DNA of 64,000 nucleotides from Breviolum minutum Mf 1.05b.01 (GCA_000507305.1 DF239244.1:67272-131271), one strand, 5' to 3'; shown: positions 45,932 through 55,686, counted from the stretch's first letter. Program-made: numbers and translations. Notes: generated by a model not told the origin, from the sequence alone.

Positions 45932-46003
45932 CTGCACTCGCATTAAGCCAGCCCAAGCCCTGCGGTAAACGCCGGCCAGTCCAACGTCATAAGTCGTAAG
46001 GTT
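45932..46003 (-). CDS. probable exon (72 nt), GC donor
   Basis: Acceptor CCCATAG|AAC, 24 codons in phase 0: starts NLTTYDVGLAGVYRRAW, ends AGLMRVQ. Donor CAG|GCGAGG (GC). The frame continues openly as ARKDQLRSLA, so a longer exon is possible. The helix-forming Y-R-R-A-W-A-G-L-M-R stretch and the GC island support coding. Confidence 0.5.
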
Positions 46004-46683
46004 CTATGGGTGATTTGTTTTTGCTGGAAGGGATGTACATATGCATACAAAAAAAGGTGTACATATATATATATATAGTACATATACACACATGTACCAG
46101 TGCAAAGTGGGTCCCTACCAGCGATAAGTAGGGTTATAACTCCATTTACAACTAGTACGGGCCCATCTTGTACGTGTGAATATATATATATATATACATG
46201 TATATATTGTATATGCCGTAAATATCAAACTCAACACAAGTTTATCTAACATCCATACATATATATTATATACATACATGTTGTGCACCTTCGGGTAAAC
46301 AATCTAAGAAACGGGATTGGTTAATGCATCTAAAGCTGGACCATTTTTTTGCCAACAAGACAAAGAATTCAGAAAACCTATCACATCACCCCACTTACGA
46401 GGAAGCAGGTAGAACTAGGCTAAGTTAGGATTAATTAATTCCCAATTTACAAGAGTGAACCGAGGCACAGGGTGCAGAAATGTGGATGACTGTCATCATA
46501 TTGCACCAGCAAACACTTCTAAAATAAAATGTTGTACCGTTTGAACCTGGCGGTTTCATGCCAATGGAAGAATGCGAGACAAAATGGAAATCGTCTTCCC
46601 CAAATCACAGACTTGAATAGAACAAACGTGTGTGATTTTTCAAAAATACATATCTATGTCGATATGTTTGTATTTGACACCAC

Positions 46684-46740
46684 CTGAGCTACATTGCATG
46701 CCCCCCGTCGTTTGCCTGCGGACACAACTTTGCGAATCAA
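46684..46740 (-). CDS. probable helical exon (57 nt)
   Basis: Acceptor TTGGCAAG|TTG, 19 codons LIRKVVSAGKRRGACNVAQ in phase 0, donor CAG|GTGGTG. The basic amphipathic helix and strong donor support it. The acceptor is AG|T. Confidence 0.55.
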
Positions 46741-47441
46741 CTTGCCAACCCCCAAGATTTATCCCAAAAATGGTGGGAATGTCTTTCCAACCATGGGACA
46801 TTCCGATGTTTTCTATTAAGAAAAGACACACAAACACCGTCCAAATGATCATGAATGCCAAATCCACCAAACCTTTGATCCTGGCCAATGGCATCCCCCC
46901 AAACAACAGAGAAATAGAATAACATAGCTAATTTAATTCATATAAAACCAACCATACTTACAACAAAAACCGTCACATAAATATATATTATATAAATTGA
47001 ATATATCATCCAGGCGATTCAGTGTGACCTTTTGATCCTTTAGTTGGAGGTCACGAACGACCTTTCCGAAAGGTCACTTAAGCATCCCAAAAAGGTCACA
47101 AAGAATTGCCAGATTATATTTGTTATTTTTCATTACCCTCCTGGCAACTATCATACCCCACCAAACGGGAAAGCCGGAAAGTCGTTCGTCCCCTGGAGGG
47201 CCTGGGCCCCTGAAAATGGATGGTTGGAAGACTACATTCCAGCTTCGTTTTGGAGACTATCAAGGCCTAGTTTCAAAGCGAGTGAATATCACTATCAAAA
47301 TATAAACATACCCAAACACTCAATGTAGTATATATTTACCTACATGAAAACCATAAAAATTAACCATCCATGTAGGTATATTGAGTGTCCGGGATATACA
47401 TAGCAACCAACAATCGACCCAACCTATCTGGCCAACCCAAC

Positions 47442-47490
47442 TTCCAACTTTCAGCCTCCAACTGCCAGCAGCACTGCTGGGATGTTGGAC
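47442..47490 (-). CDS. candidate B-like exon
   Basis: Acceptor TTTGCAG|GTC, frame VQHPSSAAGSWRLKVG in phase 0, donor A|GTTGGG. S-A-A-G-S-W-R-L-K has B spacing. It lies inside a 138-codon open frame (47320-47736), so a different, longer coding reading is possible. Confidence 0.4.
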
Positions 47491-47591
47491 CTGCAAACGG
47501 CGGCAGGCCCCACTGTCAAACTCAACGAAAAAACAGATTGGTTCAAATCTTCCATTCAAGTTTGGCCAGTGAATCATGAAGCATGTCATGT

Positions 47592-47736
47592 TGGGATTGT
47601 TTGTTGTTACAGCTCTTTGATGTGCTTTTCTACTTGGATTCGCTTGGTTTTGTGCTGAAATAGCTGGTGCGGATGGCACTGGTGCGGACGCAAGCGTTTT
47701 GAGAGCATCAACTTGTTGTTGCAAACTGCTCAGCAT
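47592..47736 (-). CDS. open block continuing the 47.8-48.1 kb exon in another frame
   Basis: Reads MLSSLQQQVDALKTLA followed by an Ala/Pro/Ser-rich stretch (PVPSAPAISAQNQ) and a basic end. A short coiled coil plus linker is likely. It is one frame off the block at 47770-48064. A gap of about 40 bases with CAG|GTCAGC at its start and GAGCAG at its end could be a tiny intron, but no acceptor restores this frame exactly, so an indel is equally possible. Confidence 0.45.
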
Positions 47737-47769
47737 GGACGGGACACGTGACCCCTTTACTCTGCTGAC

Positions 47770-48064
47770 CTGGATCCATTGTAAACTGGGTCATCACATC
47801 TACTGGAGCGTATCCCAGCCCTTCCAGCTCAGAAACTTGGGCTCTGCTGCAAACATGAATCACAAATTCACAACCTTCACTCTCTGCCATCGCCCTGATT
47901 CTCTCCGGGTCCCTTTTTGACATCTCCATATTGGAGACCCATTTCATATGAAGGTGTTTTGCGTGATACTTCCTCACAGCAAGAACATCCGGCCCCGGGA
48001 GGCTGAAATGGCTTGTCCCCACAAAATCCCGAGGAAGCATCTGCTCCTCCCTCTTCTTATCAGC
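47770..48064 (-). CDS. long exon candidate (~295 nt), unknown protein
   Basis: Acceptor AAGAG|GCT in phase 0, then about 98 codons without a stop up to the classic donor CCAG|GTCAGC. The peptide starts ADKKREEQMLPRDFVG, has a middle HLHMKWVSNMEMSKRDPERI and ends near GYAPVDVMTQFTMDP. It contains a charged helix R-D-P-E-R-I-R-A-M-A-E-S-E-G-C. By far the best long coding block in the window by composition. Not recognised, and unlike the A/B modules, so it may be a separate domain, a different gene or retroelement-derived. Confidence 0.65.
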
Positions 48065-48723
48065 CTCTTTTGTCAGCGAAATCAACCACCATTTTCAAAT
48101 GGTTTCTTTTGCCGTACTCGGGTGTCCATGGAAGTTAGTAACTATACTTAATAAGTTGGTTTAAAAGCTATTTACTGGATGTATCCAACCTACTTATATA
48201 GGGGTGAGCAAATCCATTCACTATGTACCATGGACATCCCAGTAGTGAAGGAATTTATTGGTGAATTGGTTCTCACCAAGTTTGTAAAAATTCAACCAAC
48301 TGGTACAAAATTATCGGGTTAATTGGCATTCATTGGTTTGCAGAATCTTCCTGCAGTTTGTAAAATCACCCCCAAAAAGCAGGCTTTGTGAAGGGCCTTA
48401 TTAAGGTGCGAGCTGACGGGTAAATAAACCAACTAATGGTTAATTGAGCCCACCCCCCAAAAAAATACGTTCCATTCTACTGGTTGTTTAGTAGGGAAAG
48501 TTTGTTTTTGATGTTCCTTTTACCAAGCTGCAAAGACGTTGAACTTTGACTGAATTAAAACTTTCACTGGCAAACGCATTATCCACATGCCAAGTGGGCC
48601 CCTACCAGCTATAAGTAGGGTTATACCTCCACTGATGATATATAGGAGTTATATCCCCAATTACGCGTTTGGAGGGCCATTTATAGGGTTTATAACTCAA
48701 TTCATAACTAGTAAGGGCCTATC

Positions 48724-48776
48724 CTGCAATTGTCTTTTGACATGCTTTCAACAACAAACTGGTCAGCATCGCATAA
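48724..48776 (-). CDS. candidate exon, frame ambiguous
   Basis: From CCGAG|TTA the phase-0 frame reads LCDADQFVVESMSKDNC. A second frame over the same bases reads YAMLTSLLLKACQKTIAG. Both look helical. The end may be TTGCAG|GATAGG (GA type). It sits beside a kappa element. Confidence 0.35.
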
Positions 48777-48956
48777 CTCGGCGGTTGTGTTGCATCCCTT
48801 TTGAAAAATATGATGTCATGAATCACATAGGAATCTTCCCAAATAGAGGGGTGAACAAAAAACAACCAATTGACATCACAAAAATAACACAAAACATGGC
48901 TGCTTTTTCAACTTAAAGCGACTTGGAAAGAAAAAAACAACCCGTTTTTCACCCAC

Positions 48957-48998
48957 CTCCATGTCTGCCAAACGTGGGAGCTTCAGAATTACCGCAGC
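48957..48998 (-). CDS. short type B-like exon (42 nt)
   Basis: Acceptor TGCCAG|GCT, 14 codons AAVILKLPRLADME in phase 0, donor GAG|GTGGGT. Same length and AG|GC-A-A start as the 42-nt B exons at 11858 and 36621. Confidence 0.6.
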
Positions 48999-49436
48999 CT
49001 GGCATCTTTTGAGAAGAAAAATTGTTTCGAAGGACCGAGGCTTGGTGGGTTTCTTTGTAAGATTTTAAAATGATAGCTGCCAGGTGATTCAAGCCGTGAC
49101 CTTTTTATCCCCAAACGTTGGAGGTCACCAAAAACCCTTGAATTGCCAACTGGAAAACAAGTTGCTGTGCAATTCCGGGGGATGTGTGTAATTGAAGTGT
49201 CGTCATTTTACAAAAAAAAACACTGAACTTAACTGTGTTCAAAACCCATAGGAGTAATTACCCCCAGAAATCTAACATATTCCATGAAAAAATGATGGGT
49301 GGAAGACTATGTTCGTTTTGAAATGGTCCCTTTTCAGGTGGCATGTTAATTTTCACGGGGGTAATTTCTATCAACTTTGGCCCTAAAACCATCCAAAACC
49401 AACAATCAGCCCGGCCGAAAGTGGTTTCCATAGGAA

Positions 49437-49652
49437 TCAAGCATGAGGAACATTTCCGTGGAAGACCTCCGCAACCCAAGAAGGAAGATCGGGGTGCAAG
49501 GTGATACGATGGTATGTGGGAGCAATATGAGCACGGAGATTTTCACAGGTGGGTGCGTTTTCAAGGGCCTCCACTTCGGGTATAGTCGCCATCATCATCT
49601 TGGAGTAATTCCATCCGGAAGGTTGTGCTTGGGTCATCCAGGATCGCCGCGG
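49437..49652 (-). CDS. possible terminal exon with stop codon
   Basis: Open for about 72 codons from TTTAG|CCG to a TGA at 49437. It includes WMTQAQPSGWNYSKMMMA, EVEALENAPTCENLRAH and ends VAEVFHGNVPHA. A good coding texture. It would follow the block at 49694-49896 if a 41-base intron (GTTACC...TTTAG) is removed. If real, this stop could mark the 3' end of a gene upstream at higher coordinates. Confidence 0.5.
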   Translation of the reverse strand, partial: PRRSWMTQAQPSGWNYSKMMMATIPEVEALENAPTCENLRAHIAPTYHRITLHPDLPSWVAEVFHGNVPHA

Positions 49653-49693
49653 CTAAAGGATATGTAGTCGCCACGTGTAGGACGATAGGTAAC

Positions 49694-49896
49694 CAGCCCA
49701 GCGGCTTCGGGATGGATGTTCACGCAAAGGTGCGTGTAAGCCTTTGGAGGCGCTGTCACCTTCGCAAATGGCAACGGCGCCGGGCCTCTCATGCCTTGGA
49801 ACGGCACTTCAGCTACCATGGTAGCCGGATCTGGATGCCACATGTGCACGATCGGTGCCACGATTCCATCCTTGTTGGCTCTCCAAGTGCAGTTGC
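49694..49896 (-). CDS. coding block of ~68 codons, unknown protein
   Basis: After TTTTTAG|GC the frame reads NCTWRANKDGIVAPIVHMWH, then MVAEVPFQGMRGPAPLPFAK and AYTHLCVNIHPEAAGL. GC-rich, no stop for 87 codons. The phase at the acceptor is not 0. A phase-0 reading from the same acceptor (ATALGEPTR) stops early. Unrelated to the helical modules; proline- and histidine-rich. Possibly from a different gene or a retroelement. Confidence 0.5.
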
Positions 49897-50514
49897 CTAA
49901 AAACATGGTTACACGAAATGTTATGCAAGCTGTTTACCTGGTTCTTGCGAGTGACTGTTTGCTTGTTTTATTTGTGACCTGATCAAGGGTGCAAAGTGAC
50001 CTCCATGTATGGGTGATCAAAAGGTCACGAATGGAAGAAGCTGGCATATGGAACTCCAAACGACCAGTTTTTTATAGTTGTTTCAACTGGATGATTCCAA
50101 ATCATTACATAAAAAAACGGTTGTTTCACCAAACATCCATTAAAACACGGGTGTTGAGGGTTCCAGGTAGTTCTCAAATTTTCAGATTTTTGGGACTTGG
50201 GATGTTCTTTTTTGATAACACAAAACATGTTCCGTTTCGAGCCATTCAGAAGGAACACGGTGTGGTTCTGTTTCTAGTTGGTGGTTCAACCGAATATTAG
50301 TCAAATTGGATCATTTTCCCAAGTAGGGGTGAAAAGGAACATATTTAAAACCACCCTAGGTTTTCTGTTTGGGTGGGCAACCGTTTTCTCAACCCTCAGG
50401 GTCTGCTGAAACTCCACCAACTTGTTCTCATGATTTTCAATTCTTGCGCCTGGTAACATATAGTGTACCCATCTCTTTTAGGGCAACTGAGCCACGAAAA
50501 GAAACTCCTCTTAC

Positions 50515-50645
50515 ATTCCATTATACTGCAGGTGGTTTTAATAGGGATACTTATAACTTAAAATGGTTTATTACAATCCACACACAACTGGGTTGTATAA
50601 TCCCCTATATATCCTCAACAACCAGGGGCCCTTTTTGCATTGATC
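50515..50645. repeat. 'mu' element (TTCCATTATACTG ... AGGGGCCCTTTTTG)
   Basis: Conserved block with CATTATACTG-GGT-GTTAATAGGGAT at one end, ACAACTGGGTAGTA-ATCCCCTATAT in the middle and CAACCAGGGGCCCTTTT at the other. Copies at about 390-480, 33085-33225, 43127-43250 and 44310-44425. Weaker terminal inverted repeats than the other families. Confidence 0.65.
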
Positions 50646-50774
50646 AACTGGATTGCTGGTTTTAGGTTCAAATTGGTGGAAATTTACGAACGCCACCGGC
50701 TGGAACTTCCAGGTGGATGTTTGGAATTAATGATGCGAAAAACTATTATGTGGTGAACTAAAAGAACTTTTCCA

Positions 50775-50914
50775 ACTGATTTGTTTTGGCGGGGGATGAA
50801 CATCCCAAAACATTCAGTTGGAGTCCCTTTCGGGGTTACAATCACAAAATGCTTAGTCCAGTTGTTGGATTCAATCCAATTGAAAGCATATGCGTAATTT
50901 TCTATACCATTTCC
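50775..50914 (-). CDS. candidate exon region
   Basis: From TTGGAG|GGA the phase-0 frame reads GNGIENYAYAFNWIESNNW and stays open past TPKGTPTECFGMFIPRQ. AT-rich for an exon here and without a clear donor. Confidence 0.3.
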
Positions 50915-51785
50915 CTCCAACTTTTGGAAGGTTAGAAACATACCAAAGATCTTTCAAATCACCTATCTCAATCTCTAGTACAAAAATAAACAAAAATAGG
51001 CTTAACTCTCATCCCATCATGCTTGGAGGATCACCCCCATTTAGTTTCAGTGGTTAGGATCACCCCCATTTATGAGCTATTTAGTAGGCAATTTGGAAGG
51101 GGTCTCACAACCCCATAATCGCTAACTGCTTACAGACTGGCATGATCCTCCCATCCACGCAACCAACTCTTAGGGGAAATCCGGCGGATTTCAAAAACCT
51201 CTAAAACCATGGTATAAACACGGATAAACCAATCCAACTCAGATATTGCTTAAGGTGATGCATCCCATTGTAGAATCCGTACAAATCATCACCAACCAAA
51301 CAAATCCAAGTCAACTGGTGTCTAAGTCGGATTTCCGAACCATCCAACAGTATCACCCCAACCCATCTCTCTCTCTGCGAGAAAAGCACCTCCAAACTGC
51401 AGCCCAAACCTGACATTGAAAAACCCAGGCAGGAGATTTCAGGCGTATTGTTACATGGGTGTTTCTTATATACTCGCCGACATTTACGATAGATGCCAAA
51501 AATGATGGGATTCGGAAAAATGTACCTCCGGCTTCAAATATTTGGCATCATTTTGGATATCTATAGCTGTTCAATTTCAGGGTATACTATGAAACGTAAA
51601 AATATGTAAAAATATATTCCTGGTACTTCAACACAGCAATACCCGGTACCTTTATGGTTCTTAACTGCTGAAATCACCCATCTTAGAAAAAGAACAAAAA
51701 TCGGTCAAAAACCCATCCAAGCGAAGGATCTTTAACACCTTGAAACCTTGATTTTGTGAGCGAAGATGAACCGTCCTTCGTCCAA

Positions 51786-52054
51786 TCATTTGCATTGGTG
51801 CCGCGGAGCAGTTAGATCTGTTACTTCCAGTCGCACGTCGATGGGATTCATGTTTTTGATCGAGAAAACACTGCCTTCCTCATCTTTGACAACTTGTGCC
51901 CCTATGGCCATCAAAGCTGCTCTCAACTTGGGATACTCATAGGCCCCACCTGCTGCTACAATCTGTTTTCGCAGGTCATTGGACAAGCCTGCCGTCTTCC
52001 TCAAGCCGCTGAAACTGCACCCTGAACTCCTCGCCCCTCTGGCGATGGAAGTTC
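51786..52054 (-). mobile_element. decayed Ty1/copia gag-like fragment
   Basis: Two minus frames over overlapping bases each look like a piece of a copia-type Gag. One reads RNFHRQRGEEFRVQFQRLEE and soon stops. The other reads AGLSNDLRKQIVAAGGAYEY followed by PKLRAALMAIGAQVVKDEEG and stops at 51786. In copia Gag a stretch like the first normally lies well upstream of one like the second, with intervening sequence. Here they are compressed and out of frame, as after a deletion. The family match is from memory of the general gag pattern (K-x-x-E-x-F, then G-L-S-x-x-x-R-x-x-I), so it is tentative. No protease, integrase or RT is present nearby. Confidence 0.45.
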
Positions 52055-52152
52055 CTGTAAAAGGATTGGAGGGTGGTGAACACCCACTATCACCAAAGTT
52101 GATGATGCTTATCTTGAAGAAATTCAAGCTATGATCATGGTTAAGTACGGAC

Positions 52153-52311
52153 TGCAAAAGCTTGTATGATGCTGTCCACAAACAAGCCCAGCATATCTCT
52201 GACAAAGGTTCCGTAATTCGCCTGGTGTTGATCAGACGAATGTGCGAAACCCGTGATGATCAGATCCCCAGCCGGAAGGCTCAAATCTTGTGGGTTCCCA
52301 TTGCCAGTAGG
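52153..52311 (-). CDS. probable exon (159 nt), unknown protein
   Basis: 53 codons with donor GCA|GTCCGT and acceptor CGCAGAG|CCT. It starts PTGNGNPQDLSLPAGDLIIT, then GFAHSSDQHQANYGTFV and a hydrophobic-amphipathic end RDMLGLFVDSIIQAFA. Phase 0 at both ends. It may be the domain upstream of the gag-like piece at 51786-52054 or an independent exon. Confidence 0.55.
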
Positions 52312-52393
52312 CTCTGCGAGAAAAAAACTGAGTTTGTAAAACGTGCGCCGGGAAATCTCTCAAGAGTCGTCAAAGCCAAAAGGAATTGGTGTC

Positions 52394-52465
52394 AGTGTGA
52401 TTTTGCGGTGTTTCATGGCTTTGACGTTTGTGAGCGAAGATCAACCGTCCTTCGTCCGACAGTGG
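52394..52465 (-). CDS. candidate exon with duplicated DEGRLIFAHK motif
   Basis: From GGGAG|CCA the phase-0 frame reads PLSDEGRLIFAHKRQSHETP and continues to a possible GA donor (ACT|GACACC). A near copy of the first 33 bases, giving LDEGRFIFAHKIK, lies at about 51755-51795. S-D-E-G-R-L-I-F-A has B-like spacing. Confidence 0.4.
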
Positions 52466-52700
52466 CTCCCAGGTGCGTAGTGGAAAAGAGTTGCACTGTG
52501 CTTGTTAGCTAGGCCTGTAGGCATTGTTTAGGCCAATCATTTGCAGAAACTACCAAAACGAATCCAATAAATTGAATCCTTAGCCCTTTTCCCCAAACGG
52601 TCGGCCTTTTCAACATGGCAGAATTTTTCAGACCACCCTTTTTTTAGCTGAGCAACTGCGCACTTGGTGCTTTACATCTGTCAGCTCACAAAGGGATTCT

Positions 52701-52874
52701 TATGGCTGGTCAACCGGGGCACCCCCTGGGCCACGTACACCCCCTCCAGAAATAGCCGGCCTTATGATCTGGGCTTCTGAAAACCCATTTGTTTCCCTCA
52801 TCATAAGGCCGGCTAGTCAAACCCTTATTTCTGGGTGGTGTTTCGTTAGGGGGACTCAGGTTGACCAGCCATGA
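52701..52874. repeat. 'lambda' inverted-repeat element (TATGGCTGGTCAACC)
   Basis: TATGGCTGGTCAACC and GGTTGACCAGCCATGA form the ends. The inner arms are CCAGAAATA-GCCGGCCTTATGAT and ATCATAAGGCCGGCTAGTC..TTATTTCTGG. Related copies or remnants: about 7270-7350, 28990-29320 and 41100-41165. Confidence 0.85.
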
Positions 52875-53249
52875 GACTCATAAGAAGGGACGATTCCAAA
52901 GTTTTTGCCCAAACACTGTAGTAGATTCCATGAATGTTTTGATGAAGGTCCCGGATAGTAAACTATAGAAATGAATATTTTCACACCGCTAATCAGGGTT
53001 TAGGTAGGTGGCAACAGGGTTCATTATATGACACCAACCCAAACTTCATGCCCCTTTATAAGGGAAATCCCACAAAATTACCATACATTGTTAGCATCAA
53101 GTTTGATCCCGACAATCTTCGAAGCTGGTAATTTAATGATTCCTGGCCCAAACCACATTATTCTCACACACATTTTCCAGTGGTCTCCTTGTCGAATTGC
53201 TGAGATTCCCAGACTGTGCAAATCAGAGGTCAAATAGCCCAAGCGTTCA

Positions 53250-53316
53250 GTCCATGCAAATGCCTCACGTCAAAAAATTCCAAGGATTCTTGAAGCAACA
53301 TGGGCGCAACGAGCGT
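53250..53316 (-). CDS. candidate exon beside a kappa element
   Basis: A minus frame reads LVAPMLLQESLEFFD up to donor GAC|GTGAGG. No AG acceptor is found between it and the kappa element that starts at 53318. Either the exon is spurious or its acceptor was altered by the insertion. Confidence 0.3.
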
Positions 53317-53317
53317 C

Positions 53318-53428
53318 AGTTATAAGTAGGGTCCCATAACTCCACTTATAGGGGTTAGAACTGCTATAAGGACATTTATAGGGGTTCTAATTAACTCGAT
53401 ACTTATAACTGGTAGGGTCCCACTTTGC
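53318..53428. repeat. 'kappa' inverted-repeat element (TATAAGTAGGGTCCCATAACTCC)
   Basis: CAGTTATAAGTAGGGTCCCA and ACTTATAACTGGTAGGGTCCCACTTTG bracket TTATAGGGGTT repeats. Related copies: 7330-7460, 33300-33360, 46105-46165, 48592-48730 and 60425-60550. Confidence 0.75.
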
Positions 53429-53736
53429 AGAGATTATCTGGAGAAATTTTGTTTGTTTTGTTAGGAGATGAAGATGAATCCTGAATCCTTGTTCTTTTTG
53501 GAAGCAGTTCTCCAAAAATTCATGACAAGTTTACCTGCAAGAAGGTGAGAATTTTTTGTTGTTGGGGGAAGTTTTGTCGGGGGAATCCCAAAGGAATGCT
53601 CGGGTACAAGAAACAGGTTGGTGAAATCATTGACCATGTAAGTTTACCATCAACATATTAGTGGAAGATTCCTTGCCAACGACGTTGTTTTTTTACAGGA
53701 AACTATACGTAACTTTCTTAGAAACAGTAAGGTCAC

Positions 53737-53842
53737 ACTCCCTGAAACTAACAGTTCGCCCCTGAAAATGGGCTGTCCCTAAAGGACATTCATCTTCCAA
53801 CCATTGATTTTCAGAGGCGAGCTGTTAGTTTCAGGGAGGGTA
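53737..53842. repeat. 'zeta' inverted-repeat element (CTCCCTGAAACTAACAG)
   Basis: CTCCCTGAAACTAACAGTTCGCCCCTGAAAATGG pairs with CCATTGATTTTCAGAGGCGAGCTGTTAGTTTCAGGGAG. Arms of over 30 bp; the loop contains CATCTTCCAA. Other copies: 2275-2395, 10340-10450, 12585-12680, 29805-29925, 55520-55630, 56605-56715 and a half copy near 45715-45770. Confidence 0.9.
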
Positions 53843-54113
53843 AATCATTAAATCGTCTGCCTGCCTGCATCTAGGACATGACCTATACCGTCAAACCAAT
53901 GGTACGGTCAAGTAAATTGTTCCCTTAGTAAGTGAATGCAACTGTTTCCATGTCACCTATGGATCCAAGCACAAGTTTGTTTTTCGATTTTTTTGGTTCA
54001 TTTTTTTGGTGGCTTTTCAAGGTCTGTAGACGATGAATGACTTTAGGGATCAACAAGGATCAACGGATTTTTTGTGTTGAAAAAATATACCAGTCTCATG
54101 GATCCTAGGGGAC

Positions 54114-54153
54114 TGAATTCGTGGACAGCATTTTCAAGTCCAGTCCAGAACAA
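54114..54153 (-). CDS. possible B-like exon
   Basis: Acceptor GCGCTCAG|TTG, phase 0, LFWTGLENAVHEF, donor A|GTCCCC. T-G-L-E-N-A-V-H-E matches B exons such as T-G-E-L-Q-A-V-L-N-E. The plus strand also reads openly here (VDSIFKSSPEQLSAQAREY), so strand is not certain. Confidence 0.4.
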
Positions 54154-54384
54154 CTGAGCGCACAAGCCAGAGAATACACTTTCGTGTGACCCTAATGATT
54201 CAACCAGTTGGGTGGGTAATCACCACACATGAAAATCAGGGTACTAGGGTGAAGATGAAACTTTAGTAACGTCAGTAAGTTGGCTTGCGTCACCTACTTA
54301 GGGGACAAACACCGCCCAAATTCGAGGGATTGGTTCACCCACTTAGTACAGTACCTATAGTTGCTAAGTTCCGTGGACACCCTA

Positions 54385-54509
54385 CTTGGAGGATCACCCC
54401 ACTTTGTAAGTGATTAGCTATGAGAGTTATAAGGCATTTATACCTAAATTAACCCTACATAGGGGACTTACGATCACCATGGTTACTAAGTGGGATGATC
54501 CTCCAAGTA
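54385..54509. repeat. 'eta' element copy
   Basis: TACTTGGAGGATCACCCCACTT and AAGTGGGATGATCCTCCAAGTA form near-perfect ends. The centre has AGTGATTAGCTATGAG...CGATCACCATGGTTACT. Confidence 0.85.
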
Positions 54510-54566
54510 GTATCCACGAAACCCACTTTTCCCCCTTCGGTTTTTCGTTTCCGTTTCTTCAGTCGC

Positions 54567-54632
54567 CTGTGTTTCTCCCGGCTGCCGACGTCGTAGGATT
54601 TCACCCAGGCCATCCAAAGTGCGTTGCATCTC
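54567..54632 (-). CDS. probable helical exon (~66 nt), GC donor
   Basis: Reads EMQRTLDGLGEILRRR then QPGETQ, ending CAG|GCGACT (GC). L-D-G-L-G-E-I-L-R-R-R is a strong amphipathic helix of the module kind. The acceptor is AACCAG|G with a two-base carry, so the upper boundary is uncertain. The same frame continues acidic (ATEETETKN). Confidence 0.5.
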
Positions 54633-54851
54633 CCTGGTTTAGCGAAAACAACAAAAGTGGCACCAGGCAGAAATCGTTGGATGCCTACCCAATAAATGCT
54701 GCAACATTAAGTTAAGTCAAGATTGGATATAGTGAAACTTAATAAACGATCCCTTAAGTGGTTAAATTGATATAGTGAAGTCGAGCTTGATAAACATCTA
54801 ATTTAACAGGTCCCTTATTTTTAAGATAAAAAATGCATGATTTTCCCACCA

Positions 54852-54920
54852 CTGTTTCAAGAGTTTCTTTTGTGAGCTGGCTGCTAAGGCGGAGGGCCCG
54901 TCTTCCAGTCCCAGAAGGGC
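54852..54920 (-). CDS. probable B-type extended exon (69 nt)
   Basis: Acceptor CATAAG|GCC, phase 0: ALLGLEDGPSALAASSQ then KKLLKQ. L-E-D-G-P-S-A-L-A-A matches the B start E-D-G-S-L. The donor is probably a GT just before or after CAG (AAACA|GTGGTG). The frame is open upstream too (KIPEKWHK). Confidence 0.5.
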
Positions 54921-55161
54921 CTTATGCCATTTTTCAGGAATTTTCACAGGTAAACTGACTCGCGGGAAAAAAAATCCTGGGCGGGGGTAGAATTCTCCAT
55001 GATTTTTTCCGGTAAAAAATGGCAAAGCAAAAACATCTACAATATAACAACTCAGACTGACATCTTCTGGAAGGATGGTTTGGTTTCAAGCCAAACTTCA
55101 GGTAAACCTCTCAGCGCAAAGAATCGGAGAAAACAAATTGACTGCAATCCTGGTAATTTCT

Positions 55162-55277
55162 ATACCCTCATCTTCCAGTTCATATATATTTGGAACCAGG
55201 GGTCGATCGTTACCTGATATTGGCTTGCCTGAAAGCCAAAGGTTCCAAATATACAGGGAACTGGAAGATCAGGGTAT
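55162..55277. repeat. 'nu' element, second copy
   Basis: CATCTTCCAGTTC-TATATTTGGAACC and GGTTCCAAATATA-GGGAACTGGAAGATCAGGG face each other around GATATTGGCTTGCC. Compare 25968-26074. Confidence 0.85.
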
Positions 55278-55686
55278 ACATATTACTCTGATGGATTTGC
55301 TTCGAAACGGTGCTTGGAAAAATTACAAACATATCACAACATATCCCCTTAAATGGTGGTGAAAAATGATGATTATTTACTATGGTAGAATTCCCCAAAA
55401 AAAATCACCAACTAAACAAACACAAGTATTGGTAACTGGACAAGACTTAAAATCTCAGAACTACATACTATATAGTGGTATAGATACTGGTAGATTCAGA
55501 TTTACTATAGACTATAGCTCTACCCCCCCGAAGTTTAACATAGCCCCTGAAAATAGGGAATCCCAAAAGGAAACTCATCTTCCAACCATCCATTTTCAGG
55601 GGCTATGTTAAACTTCCAGGGGGTAAGTCAAAAAGACTGAATCTACCAGTATCCAGGTAAATTGCCTATAAAACTTTTCCGAAAAT

